A stretch of 64,000 nucleotides of DNA from Diplolepis rosae (Eukaryota > Arthropoda > Insecta > Hymenoptera > Diplolepididae). Every line of letters begins with the position of its first letter. Position 1 is the first letter of the stretch. This document shows positions 46,641-58,558 of the stretch, one piece after another. The translations under genes and the position numbers were made by a program. The stretch is taken from the NCBI GenBank assembly GCA_030998225.1, contig JAPYXD010000701.1, forward strand, positions 7,238,501-7,302,500, in the 5' to 3' direction. Under the pieces are notes generated by a model. That model was not told the DNA's origin. It made no database searches and was given only the letters and a program-made list of their open reading frames with translations.

Positions 46641-46758
46641 ACTTAAAACGGATTCAAGTTAATGAATCCTAGATGTGATTGTTTGATTAGTATTCTTTTT
46701 TAAACACCCTAATCCTTCAGATTCAGCAGATCGATCTTCTTTGTAATTACAAGATGTA

Positions 46759-48041
46759 TTAGGTGTAAAACTTTGCTTTCGCCATTTTCCTATAGATGGC
46801 TACAGCGGTAAGTGCTAGTCGAAATAGGCAGATCAAAAATGTCACACAATAAGCTTGAACATCTGTCAACATAACGACAGCACCACATTAGTGAATTTGC
46901 GTTTGCATCATAAATTTATTCTCAATCGAAGATGTCAGTTTTCGTGCCAAATTTTCCTAATTTGCGGGAAGTTTTGATTTTTTGCTTTCATTTGAAGAAA
47001 ACTGCGGCTCAGGCTTATCGAATGCTCTCAAGTACTTACGGCGAGGCTGCTTTTAATGATAGAACGTGTCATGAGTGGTTTCAACGCTTCAAGAGCGGTG
47101 ATTTTGGTGTCGAGGACCGACATGACGGTGGAAAAGAGAACATTTTCGAAGATTCCGAATTGGAGGCATTACTTGCTGAAGAATCGTGCCAAACGCAAGA
47201 AGAATTGCCAGAATCATTGGAAGTGACTCAAGAAAGACATTTTGAAACACCTCAAAGCCATGGGAATGATTCAGAAGCAAGGAAATTGGTTTCCATACAA
47301 GTTGAAGCCGAGAGATGTTAAACGGTGTTTTTTTGCTTGTGAACAGCTACTTCAAAGAATGAATCCGAAGGGGTTTTTACATGGCATTGTGACCGGCGAC
47401 GAAAAACGGGTCCACTATGAAAATCCCAAGCGCAGAAAATCATGGGGAATGCCCGGACATGCCTTTACGTCGACGGCCAGACCGAATATTCACGGTGTCA
47501 AGGTTATGCTCTGCATTTGGAGGGACCAGCTCTGTGTGGTGTATTATGAGCTGTTGAAACCGAGTGAAACCATCACAGGGGATCGGTATCGAACGCAATT
47601 GATGCGTTTGAGTCGAGAATTGAAGGAGAAACGGCCACAGTACCAAGAGAGACACGAAAAAGTTATCCTCCAGCATGACAATGCTCGGCCAAATGTCGCA
47701 AGACTGGTCGACATACTTGGAAACGCTGAAATGGAAAGTCTTACCCCATCCACCGTACTCTTCAGACGTTGCTCCTTCCGACTACCATTTGTTTCGATCG
47801 ATGGCATACGATCTGGCTTATCAGCATTTTCGCTCTTATGAAGAAGTCAAAAAAAGGATTGATCCGTGGATCAACTCAAAAGACACATCGTTTTTTCGAA
47901 ATGGTATCCGACGATTGCCAGAAAGATGGAAAAAGCAATGGCTAGCGACGGACAGTACTTTGAAACATAAATAGGTAATAACTTTTTTAAAATAAAGCCT
48001 CAAATTTTAGGAAAAACGGCGGAAGAAAAGTTTACACCTAA
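46759..48041 (+). mobile_element. Full-length mariner (DD34D) transposon, inactive
   Basis: This 1283 bp element sits in the long mirr intron in antisense orientation to the gene. It is flanked by TA (46757-46758 and 48042-48043), the expected Tc1/mariner target duplication. The terminal inverted repeats are 32 nt (46759-46790 and 48010-48041). They share the first 11 bases (TTAGGTGTAAA) and match over most of the rest with three mismatches and two 1-nt gaps. The interior is a mariner transposase reading frame broken by frameshifts. Nothing downstream suggests it has been co-opted. Confidence 0.95.
46932..47974 (+). pseudogene. mariner transposase, frameshifted
   Basis: The transposase is read in three successive frames. 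Frame 1 (46932-~47235) gives the N-terminal helix-turn-helix region, with LREVLIFCFHLKKTAAQAYR and a CHEWFQRFKSGDF motif. Frame 2 (~47236 to between 47690 and 47740) gives KAMGMIQKQGNW, then the first catalytic Asp in VTGDEK and the second in LQHDNARP (GAC at 47677-47679). Frame 3 (to 47974) gives HPPYSSDVAPSDYHLF with the third Asp (GAC at 47780-47782). Second and third Asp codons are 103 bases apart, two short of the 105 expected for DD34D, so a net 2-base loss explains the second shift. All three catalytic residues survive, but no continuous protein can be made. The first shift is near 47233. Confidence 0.93.
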
Positions 48042-49774
48042 TAAATTTTTGTAATTTTCCTTTAGCATTACTCTTTTTTTCTTGAATTTCTTCTTAAACT
48101 GTTGCTTAATGTTTTTCTCTAGTTTCCAGTAGCTTTGGATGATGTGGCTTCTGTTCTTTCTACTTCTTAATTATTTTCCTGTTGTTCTTTTGTGTCTTGA
48201 TGTTTTATCATTACGTCAATGACTCGTGTTTCTTTTGACTTTGTTGTTGATCTATTGTTCTATCAGTATTTCTTTAGTTTTTGGAAAGTTTTGATAATAT
48301 TGTATCTTATGCATCTTCTGCTTCTTAGTCACGCTCCTGTTTTTCTTCAAGCTCCACTTGTGTTCTTGATGAATATGTAAATATCTTAATTATTTAACTT
48401 ATCCTTTAAAAATTGTTATTGTTTTTTTTCCGGATTCTCTAAGAGTTTATCCAACAACAACAAAATATCATAACAAGCTCTTTTTACATAATTTATATTC
48501 TCTTATAGCATTCCCCAAACATTATCTCCCTTTCCTCCGATTATCATAATTATCACACAATATTACTACTAAGTATTAAGCTTTAGTTCTAAAAAACAGC
48601 CTCTACTCTTCTATCCCAGTTCAGAGGTCTGGAAACTTATCGGTAATTAAGATTTTATTCATGTGACATAGTGGATTGTTATCGTTTCTACGAATGTCTC
48701 TTAAGATTACGTATCGAGTTATTCATAATCTACATAGTCCTTATTCAATGCTTCCTTTCAGTTTCTCGTTCTCAAACAAGATAAGTACAAATCTTACACG
48801 TGAATATAGTTAGTAAGCAATTTTCCAGAAAATCATCAATCTGGAAGACATGATTTGCACTCGAGAAGGAACATCTCACATCCACTGATGCAGAAAGGAT
48901 GTTCTAAAAGTTTTGTTTGGCAATGTCTTTGGCGAATTTTACACGCATGTAGGAACATATGTATGAACACACGTTAGGGACCGGTTGAAACCTAATGTAT
49001 CCATCTTGCCATCAATGTGTGGAGGGGCATTTGGAAGGCAGGTGAGCTCGTTTCGCAGAACTCCGCCCCTTGTTAGCAGTTGGACCTAAGGGTGATATCT
49101 AACCTCGCACGACCCTCCTTTTTATGCACATGAAAGCCACTCGTTACATTTTATTAGTCGGAGGTGTAGCCAATTTTAGGTGTGGAATTTAGCGCCATCT
49201 TTTCTTTCCAGTAACCAGAAACTGGTCAGAGCAACCCTGGCAATCACTCACTAATATCTCAAATTCATTCTTTTGCTTTCTTTATCCTCAAATGAGTATG
49301 ATTGATTAGAACTACTCAAACTTAGCGTGAGAAAATCTGTTATCAGGCTGAAGCATAGAGTACTAATGATGAGTTTATCATAAATGAGTTATGAGCGTAA
49401 TGTTACAATGATGTCTACCAGTGACACTCGTAAGTCAGTTCATTCTACAATGTTGGCACTCTCGATAAATATTTATCAGAGATGAAAGCAACCTGTAATA
49501 AAATTGGCATCAGGTTACCTTCCTCTCGTAGCCTTACATTATTTATAAAACATAGCCAGCTCTCGGCAGATACAATCCCCGAAGTATTTAGTATGTTTGT
49601 AAATAATAGGAAGTCCTCGTCCACCCACGTACTAACTTTATTATTGAATAGGAGAGATAAGTTACAATTGAAGATCGTACTGATTAAATATTTATCAAAT
49701 TCAAAAGTTTCTCTGGAGGATTAATGAAACATTTTAATGTCCAACTACAGTGATTGTCCATTTTAAAATATATA
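48042..49774. other. mirr intron segment right of mariner
   Basis: T-rich to 48600. 48820-49240 is unique and more complex (GTGTGGAGGGGCATTTGGAA, an E-box in GGCAGGTGAG). No gene. Confidence 0.35.
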
Positions 49775-49995
49775 TTTTTAGGCCCTGTTTGAGAGAACAT
49801 TTTGCAAAAAATTGCACAGTTATCTATAATTGTCGATAAGTTCTTTAATTTTTTTCAAAATTCTTACTAAAAGGAAGTTAGCAGACGTGTTCTGTTGTCT
49901 TTTGTTAAATTTTCCAAATTTTCAGAAAGGTACTTTGTAAATTCTAAAAGTTATCTTGCATGAACGTATAAATGTATATAATTTTGTATATATAT
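49775..49995. repeat. Family L partial copy
   Basis: TTGCAAAAAATTGCACAGTT..ATAATTGTCGATAAGTT and AAGGAAGTTAGCAGACGTG match 30290-30370. One arm is missing. Confidence 0.7.
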
Positions 49996-50665
49996 ATTAT
50001 CCAGAAACTATTAACTAAAATGTATTCTGCCTACCAGACAAACATAAATAAAAGAGTAGAAGGTCTATATGTTACGGAAAATCGATTTCAGTTAATAGTT
50101 AAAGAATAACCGGACATAACTGTAATTGTAATCACTGACGTCACGTTAACCGATTTCTAGGTAATCATGTGATCAATCTGATACAAACCTTAAGAGTAAT
50201 TTCAATTTGTATTGTTTTTTATCTAAAGGAACAAGGCCTTTTCTTTTCTAACCGAATGAAAAGGGTCGACATTCAGTTAAAGTAAAATTCCCATGGGTGA
50301 TCTGTAAAAAGAAAAGTCTCACGAATTCTAGAGGGTTTAATGTCAACACGAAAAATATTTGTGGCTAATGACGGAGTGAGTACGTGGGCCAAAGTCTGGC
50401 ATAAAACCCCATAGATTGTTCATGCCGAATGGATGTCGTGGATGATGTACTGCCAATTAATGACCCGGTTACGGTCGGGGGTTATTTTTTGTGAACCAGG
50501 TTGTAGTCCCTTCAAGGGTTAGTCAGTAACGATAAACGAAGACTTTGTAGAAAGCTCAGTTTTGAAGTCATCAACACGTCTGTAAAACCTGTTTACTAAT
50601 TTCAAAATTGGAAAAGTAAATTTTTCCCATATAAAATAAATTTAAAGCATAACTCAAAAATTTTC
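49996..50665. other. mirr intron segment, unique
   Basis: 50340-50530 is complex (CCAATTAATGACCCGGTTAC includes TAAT homeodomain-type cores). No gene. Confidence 0.35.
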
Positions 50666-50912
50666 TACATATTGTAAGGAACAAAGTAGAAAAAGAATCA
50701 TGACAATTTGTTAAAAAACAAAAAAATTTATTCAAAGTCAAAAAATGTCAAAAAAATGCCCAAAAAACTCTAAATTTTTAGTTTAAAAATACATAAAGGT
50801 GCTGGAATTTAAAAAAAACGATAAAACCATTCTAGATAAAGCTACTAAACATAAAAAAAATTATATGTCAACTCAAAAAATAAAAATATTATAGGTGGCG
50901 AATCCCCTTAAG
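50666..50912 (+). repeat. Family M repeat, copy 2
   Basis: Counterpart of 13088-13333, ending GGTGGCGAATCCCCTTAAG. Same orientation. Confidence 0.75.
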
Positions 50913-52540
50913 TAATAATCGAGTTACTTTCATTGTTCCGTTGAAATTTGTAAGCTGTGATTTAATTGTTTGATCAACTTCTACTGTATTAAATTCGTGC
51001 TAATAACTATTTGAACCGGAAAGAAATGTCTAAAAATTAGTTTGAACTATTTTTGATCAAAATATGAAAATATTTTTGCGAGGAGAAATGAACTTGTGTA
51101 AAAGATCACAAATATTTTCTACGATTTAATATTTAGATTAGTAATTAAGATATTCAATTCTTCTTTCCTTCCTTTTTTATCGCCAACTTTTTTCACTTAA
51201 TTTATGTGTTTATAACTTTGTTCGTTTGATCTCGTCAACAATTTGATTATTTCTTTTGGGGATGCAGAAAAAATGTTAGTAAATTGACCGAGATAATGGA
51301 TTAAAAAAGCAGATCAAGAAGTACTTGAATATCAGTTTCTTGTTGATTCGATGACCTCGCGATAATATTTTATTGCACTTTAACTAATATGCTGACTATG
51401 TTGTAATGAAATAGAAACTAAAGTACCGGTCAGTCGACCTTCGATCATCGGATCGCAGTGTGTCTCTTATCGCTATCGCTCACGCAACCTTAAGTTTAAT
51501 CGCAGTTTTAGGTGCATGTGTCTCATTCTTACAATTCATGAACTTCAAATAAAATTCGCCAATAAATAATAATCAAACATTTTTAAAAATCCAACTGCCA
51601 TAAGCAAAATGTAACAATTATATAATGAAGCAACAATTCTTCCTAGCAATAAGTTTATTGCAAATTATTACAAATATTCCACGAAAATTGTATTAAAATT
51701 ATGTCCTCAATATTTTTCAAAACAATATAACCGTTACATAAAGAGATAATCAACAACCATCATCACTATATTCGTTTTTAAAACGATACAGCAAGTTTTT
51801 CAGAATTGATAAGAATTAATAGACCCGTTTTCCTTCAAATAAAAACTATGCTTTCTATATCCATAATGTCCGAAACAATTCTATTTACATCAATTAAAAT
51901 CTATACCAATCAATCAATTAACAATTAGTAATTATTTATTAATTAAATTGTTTGAGTATCATTAAATTTGATGTCACTTGTTTTTGTTTGTTAATTTTTC
52001 TATTGTTGCTATGCAAATCTTTCTGGAGATTAAACGATGAGTTTTGCTTGTGCAGCTGCTTATCTTTTTTGGTCATAACCAGTGCAGAGAATTGCAATAA
52101 GCCGATGAGAAATCTGAATTCATCTCACGTTGACAACGGATTCCCGGGGCGCGTGCTGACACATCGGTCGTTGTACGGACACACTTATTAATACGTGTCG
52201 CGACAAACGCATATGACGAACACGATTTTTCTTATACAAATGCGATCGGTGGTCTCTGCTTCTTTCTTATTGTCTACCCTATATGTCTCCGGAAGCAGGG
52301 CCAATCCGCCGGAAAGACAAGACCGTTAACCCGGCCGAACCCGACCTCGCGGCCATGCATGCCAACACTGCATTATAGGCTTTTTATATGCTTACGATTA
52401 AGTGACGGTCACGCATAATTCCTCCAGATCAAAAGCTTTAATCTACACAACGAAAGACTCCAACAACTATTCAGTTAACTTTCTTATTTCTATCAGAAAA
52501 AGGAACGAACATTTTTATGAAGACTACACCAAGGCCCAAT
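50913..52540. other. mirr intron segment with GC-rich island
   Basis: AT-rich to 52060. 52070-52400 is unique and GC-rich (TCCGCCGGAAAGACAAGACC, CCTCGCGGCCATGCATGCC). Candidate regulatory element; no gene. Confidence 0.35.
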
Positions 52541-52760
52541 GAAGAAAATAGCTAAGAGTGCCATTTCAAATGGTCAGCTTAGTAAGATATTTGATTTCTC
52601 AAGTATTATCACTTAAATTGCACCATTTGTTATTTTTGATAGACGAATGGTAAATAGTGCAATTCAAGTAGCACTTGCAAAAATATATTATTTACTATTT
52701 TTTCTTTCAGAGCAGAACTTAGTTATTTAAAATGGCACTTTTAGCTATTTTGTTTTTTGC
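52541..52760. mobile_element. Family K palindromic MITE, copy 1
   Basis: AAAATAGCTAAGAGTGCCAT is mirrored by ATGGCACTTTTAGCTATTTT. GATAGACGAATGGTAAATAGTG lies near the centre. Confidence 0.85.
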
Positions 52761-53950
52761 TTGAAGTACGATAACCTCAAATTTTACGAGAGTATAATTG
52801 AGTTATTTAAATTGATTTAAAAATAATAAAAATGAAGTCGTGCAAATAAGGCAAACATTTTCACGTAATTGAAAAAATAATCAATTTGGAAGGCAAGTTA
52901 CCAGTTAAAATGTTTTCATTATCTTTTAACACGAGGGTTATCTAATCATGAGCAAAGCATGATTTCAATTAAGGGATTAAATAAATTCATACAGGAATGT
53001 ATTTTATTTCAGAGTCAAATTAACAACTATGCTGTCTTTCCTTTTTATCAAAAAAGAATTGCATTACAATAATTGTCTCATTTTCCAAAAAGGAATATTT
53101 CTCCATCATATATTAGTTTCTCGAAAGAAATCTTAAGCTCATATAATATTTTGTTCCTGTAAAAAGACAGAATTCCCATTTCTACATACTTGAGTTTAAA
53201 ATAATCAAAATTACCAAACAAAAGCGAAATAATGAAAAATGGTACTTTTTTCAATTATTTAAATCTAAAATCTAATTTTTCAAATATCACATGTCTTAAT
53301 TTTCAGCATTTAAATTCTTTCCTTAATAAAAGCACGGCTCAAACAAAAATAAATTCAGAGTAAGTGATCGCAAATTACTAATGAATTTTTATGATCGCTA
53401 ATGTTTATGCAGAAAATGAGTTAATTAAGGTGTCAAAATCAACATTATGTCAAATTGTAAAAGCAGGTGCAACGAGTTACAAATTCATTCCTTTCCAGCA
53501 ATGCTTACACCACGTTTGCTCATTCAGTTCCGGCGTAAACCGGCGGTAGGTCTCGATAAAGGAAGAGTCAGTGACTAGACCGAATGGATGCTAAGCAAGC
53601 TGTAGTACCCAATCACTTCCGTGCATACGAATTAATCTCACCGGAAGTGCGTCAGATTCCTCATTGTCGGCCCACGTTACCTTACCTGAGGAACCGACGT
53701 GACTCTGAACCACTTCTATGCCAACCATCATTAAAATTCATCACCCTAATCAACATCGTGCAATAGTCTTTATGACTCACTGTCTAATTGTATTTCATTC
53801 ACTCCGAAGTAATTTTAATTACAACACAAATTCTTTTTCAGACTCATAAAGCTTCATTAGACAAGCAAAGACAACATTTGATAATATTTGGATGATAAAA
53901 TTAATAATAATAAGGATGTTACATGAAATAAGATCAGTGATGCTGTAACC
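52761..53950. other. mirr intron segment, unique
   Basis: AT-rich, with a more complex stretch at 53500-53720. The 60-codon frame at 53584-53766 has no recognisable feature. Confidence 0.35.
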
Positions 53951-54160
53951 AAAAGAGAAAATAGATAAAAGTGCTATTTTTCGTTTTGAAAGGCAAAATA
54001 AGTAATGCATTTCATTTTTCAGGTTTCAATATTTCAATTGTACTATTTACTGTTTTGTTTCATTTTTCGATAGTTGAATTAAATAAAATGTATTATTTAC
54101 TATTTTGCCTTTCAGAGGGCAATTTTAATTCAAAATGGCACTTTAAGTTATTTTCTTCTT
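53951..54160. mobile_element. Family K palindromic MITE, copy 2
   Basis: GAGAAAATAGATAAAAGTGC is mirrored by GGCACTTTAAGTTATTTTCT. TATTTACTATTTTGCCTTTC is shared with copy 1. Confidence 0.85.
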
Positions 54161-54712
54161 GCGTGTAAAAACATACTTCATTTCTTATTGCGTGAGTGTG
54201 AGAAAAAAAGAAGAGAAGTTGTTCTTCAAATTTTATGTTCAACTTGTTTGCTTATACTTTTCATGAAATGAATAATGTTTTATACTTTATTGATTACTAA
54301 TTTAAGGTATTTTTAGAATTTTAAATTAGTCCGCTGAATAATATGTATCATTCTGTACCTAAAAACGCAAATAAACTCCAACTCATTTTCACGGGGCTAA
54401 AATAATTTTAAAAACGAACAAATCTACTTTTCGAAAGATATTTTTGTAGTTTTACATTGAAATATTAAAATAATAAAACTTGTAATTATTAGTAATTAGT
54501 GTATGACAATTATACATGAATTCTGTTGATGGATAATTATACATTTAGCTAGATGTTTATTGAAACATGGTATTCAAATCAAAAATTTCATATAATGTAC
54601 ATAATTTGAATTGAAAAAATATTATTTCAAAATAATATCGACAAAATTCAAGTATTTACTAGATTCACCGGAAAAATTTCGTTCACTCAAAAAAATTCTA
54701 GTTAAGGCCATC

Positions 54713-54985
54713 GATCAATCGAACCACGTGACTAAATTATATACATTTATAGGTCCATGTAAGATAACTTTTTGAATTTACGAAGTATCTTTCTGAAAAT
54801 TTGAAAAACTTAAAAAAAGACAATAGAGCACGTCTGCTAACTTCTTTTTAGTAAAAATTTTGAAAACAATTCAAAAACTTAGCGATAATTACAGTTAACT
54901 GTAAAATTTTTTGCAAAACTTTCGCTAAAATGAAATTGACAGACGCTTTTTATCGTTTTTTGTTGTGTTTTTCAAATTTCCAGGA
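54713..54985. repeat. Family L partial copy
   Basis: GGCCATCGATCAATCGAACC, CACGTGACTAAATTATATAC and ACAGTTAACTGTAAAATTTT match 30127-30484 in reading order, with the right terminus lost. Confidence 0.75.
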
Positions 54986-55519
54986 AGACATTTTTCCGTC
55001 CAAAGTAAAAGAACCGTTAACTGACATTTTTGACGAAAATGAGTTGTTCATATCATTAGAATCATGAAGAAATTCTGCATTTGACTGCGCTTGAAATTTT
55101 GAAAAAAAACGCATTAGTTTTTTTATTACAGCAATGCAAAGAACGAAAAGATCAACTGAATTAAAAAACGCATTCGAGAAAAAAACCTTAATTAACACAA
55201 ATTTTGGAAACGCTTGTGAATACGTCAGTTAAAGGTTTAGGTAAACACTTTCGTGGGAAATATTTCAAGACGTGAGCTGCTTTAGAAAAATGGACGGTTT
55301 TTGATAAAAAAAAGTTTTTGGCCTGTTTCTCAGCTTCAATTGAAATATAGTTCTGGTAGTTTTTACTCTAGACTTTGCGGAACAGCGGCATCACCTGATG
55401 CCACTTATTTTTTTACAAATTTTCGCGATTTAAATGTAATTTTGATCCGATTATCCAACTGTTTTTTGTTATTTTACGATCCTAGGATGTTATCGAATAT
55501 AAATTCATGTTTAAAAGTA

Positions 55520-55690
55520 CCAAGTTTGATAATTCAAAATGGCGGAACCAATATGGCGTCCATAAATTGAAATATTATTGGATTTTTCTGAAAATTGCAT
55601 TATGATATTTTCGAGGTCGCTGATTACGAATCTAAATTCATATTTTGGAAATTCAAAATAGCGGCTCCAATATGGCGGCCAAAATAATAT
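55520..55690 (+). repeat. Family O repeat, inverted fragment
   Basis: AATTCAAAATGGCGGAACCA and CAATATGGCGGCCAAAATAA are inverted versions of the 56072-56410 units, with the H2 fragment between them. Confidence 0.7.
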
Positions 55691-55903
55691 TTTTTTAATT
55701 AATATTTTAGAAAAAATCTCTTGACTTTGCTTATTTCCGATTGTACCTCAATAAAACCTGCACTTTTTAGAATCCCATTTTTTTTACTTCCACCATCTGG
55801 AACCTTCCCATTTGAATTTTTGAAATTATGGTTCAAGTTTATAATCAGGAATTTAAAAAATACCGTTTCTCCAATTTTCAAAACTGTTACAATAATTTTA
55901 AAG

Positions 55904-56069
55904 TGACATGTTTGATAACATGTCTGCTATTATATTGACCCATAATTCATAGAATTTTTTGTTCATTTCTCGTTATTTTGGCATAGGGTCAGATTCTTTT
56001 TATTTCCTTCGAATAAAATTTTCACTATTACATATAAAAATACTCAAAAAGAAAGCAAAATATTTCATT
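55904..56069 (-). repeat. Family H2 repeat, truncated copy
   Basis: GACATGTTTGATAACATGTC through ACTCAAAAAGAAAGCAAAAT. It stops just before the hammerhead-like core, where family O sequence begins. Confidence 0.85.
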
Positions 56070-56071
56070 GT

Positions 56072-56410
56072 TAGACGCCACCTTGGATCTACCATTCTCA
56101 GATTCTGAGTTCAGATTCGTGATCAGCGACACCGAAAAACCCTCTATACCAATTTTCAAAAACAAATTTTTTAAAAATTAAGATTTTGGCCACCACCTTG
56201 GATCCGCCATTTTGAATTTCCAAAATCTGAGTTCAGATTCGTAATTAGTGACCTCAAAAACCCCTGTATACCAATTTTCAAAAACAAATTCCAAAAAATG
56301 TAATATTATGACCGCCATCTTGGAGCCGCCATTTTGAATTTACAAAATCTGAGTTCAGATTTGTAATTAGCGACCCCAAAAACCCTTATGTAACAATTAT
56401 CATAAGAATT
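56072..56410 (-). repeat. Family O tandem repeat (3 units of ~110-125 bp)
   Basis: GCCACCTTGGATCCGCCATT..CAAAATCTGAGTTCAGATTC..AAAAACCC recurs three times (near 56080, 56190 and 56311). A distant relative may be at 63440-63560. Confidence 0.85.
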
Positions 56411-56468
56411 CGTTCCCCTAAAAAATGTATGCCGCAAAGGGTTAAATCTATCAATGAAATACTTTGTA

Positions 56469-56614
56469 CTCTCTAAATCTAAATCAGTCGAATTTTTACT
56501 GATTGAATCAGTAATTTGCCATTTCACTGATTTACAGTAAACTCTTTTTAGCTATTTCAATCAGTCAAATTTCACTGATAATCAGTAGATTTTGACTGAT
56601 TCAGATTTAGAGAG
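56469..56614. mobile_element. 146 bp MITE, CTCTCTAAATC family, TA duplication
   Basis: CTCTCTAAATCTAAATCAGT and inverted CTCTCTAAATCTGAATCAGT ends; TA at 56467-56468 and 56615-56616. It sits in the mirr intron about 1.1 kb from the pre-homeobox exon. Confidence 0.92.
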
Positions 56615-56616
56615 TA

Positions 56617-57674
56617 AATTCAACAAAACAATTTTGTTCAATGAACAAAATTTTTAAGTGCTCAAAGGTAAATCATCTCTATTGATAATAATGGATATTG
56701 AGATGACAAGAGACTGTAATGAAGAAAAAAAACTTGAAAGAAATATTTAGAAGTTTGTCGGGCTGAAAATTGATTTTTCGTATTGCGGAGTAAGATAAAG
56801 CGACTAATTACTGCCTCAACTAATGACACTTATTCTCAAGTTAGTTAGCTTCGTGTTTCTTATGACTTTTTATCTCTCCCACTCTCATAGTCCAACTTCT
56901 AATCTTCAGCAACAACAGATTGATTTATCAACATGGACCTTTCACCGGTCGAGTTATGACACGCGATTCCGAGCTTGCACGCGGAGCAAGCAAGAAAAAC
57001 CTCAAGGCGACAGTCGCGGGTCAACAGAATGCTAATTTATTAGAATGTTTATGTGTTACTCGCCGCTTGTTATCTCTAACATACGGCCAAAGCGCGCTAA
57101 AGTTCGTCAACTACTGATTGCGACGCACGAAACCAAGAACAAATTATGAAAAATCACTTACAAGAAAAAGCACTCACAGAAAATTACTAAAGAAAGAGAA
57201 CAAAAGTAAGGAGGACAAAAAATACAAAAATCGAGCCAATTTTTTTAAAGACTCATTCTTCAGTTTTTAATTTCCCCAATTGGTTCTTCGGACAGATAAA
57301 AAACGATGTGAAGTCATTTTGATAAGAAGGAACTAGTAAATGTTTATAGACTTTGAATTTTCAGACATTTTATGTAAATAATGTGTAATCATATCAAATT
57401 GAAAAAGATTAAGAGTGCTTGTATACGCGCATGTAGAGAAATATAGAAAATAGATGTTTTGTGATGATGGTTTATGAAGAGTTAATTACTTTTGCTGAGA
57501 TAAACTTGCTCAGCTCATCCGGTAGCCTCTTGATATCATTGTATCAAGAAGTCAGCATCAAAGCTTATAATTATTTGAAAAATAATTACTTTCTGAGTAC
57601 ACAACATGGAAATTCCGCATGGTCGGAGTTATTTTATAGAGAGTTATTGTAATTAGGTGAATTGATTGACTTAC
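56617..57674. promoter_or_regulatory. mirr intron beside the pre-homeobox exon, unique island
   Basis: 56930-57125 is GC-richer and non-repetitive (ACACGCGATTCCGAGCTTGC, GGCCAAAGCGCGCTAAAGTT). Candidate regulatory sequence; the short frames across it are unconvincing. Confidence 0.3.
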
Positions 57675-57787
57675 CCATTGAAGGGATAACTGGCAAAGGC
57701 GGCATCATATGGATGATAAACCGATGGATAAGGCCATGCCGCTGCTGCACCGGCGCTTAGGTTTTCTTTCAAATCCAGACCTGCGGC
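57675..57787 (-). CDS. mirr: mirror-like Iroquois gene, pre-homeobox exon
   Basis: This internal exon encodes 37 residues plus two bases of a glycine codon, just upstream of the homeodomain. Seen: a TTTTAG acceptor precedes GCCGCAGG, and AATGG is followed by the donor GTAAGT. The peptide has an Ala-rich stretch (residues 12-17), then WPYPSVYHPYDAAFASYPFN. That leads directly into the [10 protein letters not shown] of the homeodomain exon, with the split Gly codon restored across the 13.8 kb intron. Known: insect Iroquois proteins carry this PYDAAFASYPFNGYGMDLNG-type linker before the TALE homeodomain. Phase is 0 in and 2 out. The exon is too short to be found as an open frame by itself; the protein match and splice phase support it. 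Exons for the conserved N-terminus were not found in 57788-64000, so they probably lie outside the window. Confidence 0.93.
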
Positions 57788-57842
57788 CTAAAACAAATTC
57801 ACATTAATAATACGCAACTTAACAATTCATATTACATTTAAG
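57788..57842. other. Intron sequence upstream of the pre-homeobox exon
   Basis: Acceptor region, AT-rich. The intron probably continues to the window end. Confidence 0.6.
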
Positions 57843-57925
57843 TTACACCCAGAAAAAAAGCTTTATTTAAATTTTAGAAATCGTTTTTTTTAACTTCATT
57901 TCTTCAATTTGAAGTAAAAACAGCT

Positions 57926-58157
57926 TTACACTGAGAAAACAGTTTCTTTGATATACGGTTAAAGAAAAAATTCCTTTGAATTAAAAAAAGTTTTGTTAAT
58001 TCAAAACAAATTTCTTTGATTCAAAGAAACAGATTTTTTTTCATTAAAGAACATTTTTTTGAATCAATAAAACTTTTTTCAATTCAAAGAAATTTTTTCT
58101 TTTACTGTATATCAAATAAATGTTTCTTTGATTCAAAGAAACTGTTTTCTGGGTGTA
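57926..58157. mobile_element. Inner MITE 1
   Basis: TTACACTGAGAAAACAGTTT is mirrored by AAACTGTTTTCTGGGTGTA, with an ATATACGGTTAAAGAAAAA/TTTTTTCTTTTACTGTATAT inner match. Confidence 0.75.
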
Positions 58158-58164
58158 GGACAAA

Positions 58165-58558
58165 TACACTCAGAACAAAGATTTGATTGAATCAAAGAAA
58201 ATGATTTCTTTGAACGACTTTCTTTGATTTAAAAAATTATTTGTTTAAATGAAATAAAATTTGTTTGATTCAAACAAAATATCTTTGAACCAAATAAATA
58301 TTTAGACTATTTGTTTGGATCAAATTAATTTTTCTTCTAAACAAAGAAATTAATGCATTGATATATGGTCAAAGATATAATTTGTTTGATTTAAGGCAGA
58401 AATTTATTTGATTCGAACAAATATTTATTTGGTCCAAAGATATTTTGTTTGAATTAAACAGATTTTGTTTCATTAAAATAAAACATTTTTTTAAATCATA
58501 GAAAGTCTTTTAAACAAATAATTTTCTTTGATTCAATTAAATCTTTTTCCTAAGTGTA
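58165..58558. mobile_element. Inner MITE 2
   Basis: TACACTCAGAACAAAGATTT with GATTGAATCAAAGAAAAT, mirrored by ATTTTCTTTGATTCAATT with AAATCTTTTTCCTAAGTGTA. Confidence 0.75.

Larger units (their letters stand above)
43912..57674 (-). other. mirr long intron (13.8 kb)
   Basis: This intron lies between the pre-homeobox exon and the homeodomain exon (GTAAGT donor, TTGGCTTCAG acceptor). It contains the mariner at 46759-48041, family L, M, K and O palindromes, one 146 bp TA-flanked MITE, and several GC-richer unique islands listed separately. Large introns rich in enhancers are usual for Iroquois genes (family knowledge). The function of the islands is not visible from sequence. Confidence 0.85.

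Noticed and set aside
47089..47807. Minus-strand frames over the mariner
   Set aside because: Antisense shadows of the transposase.
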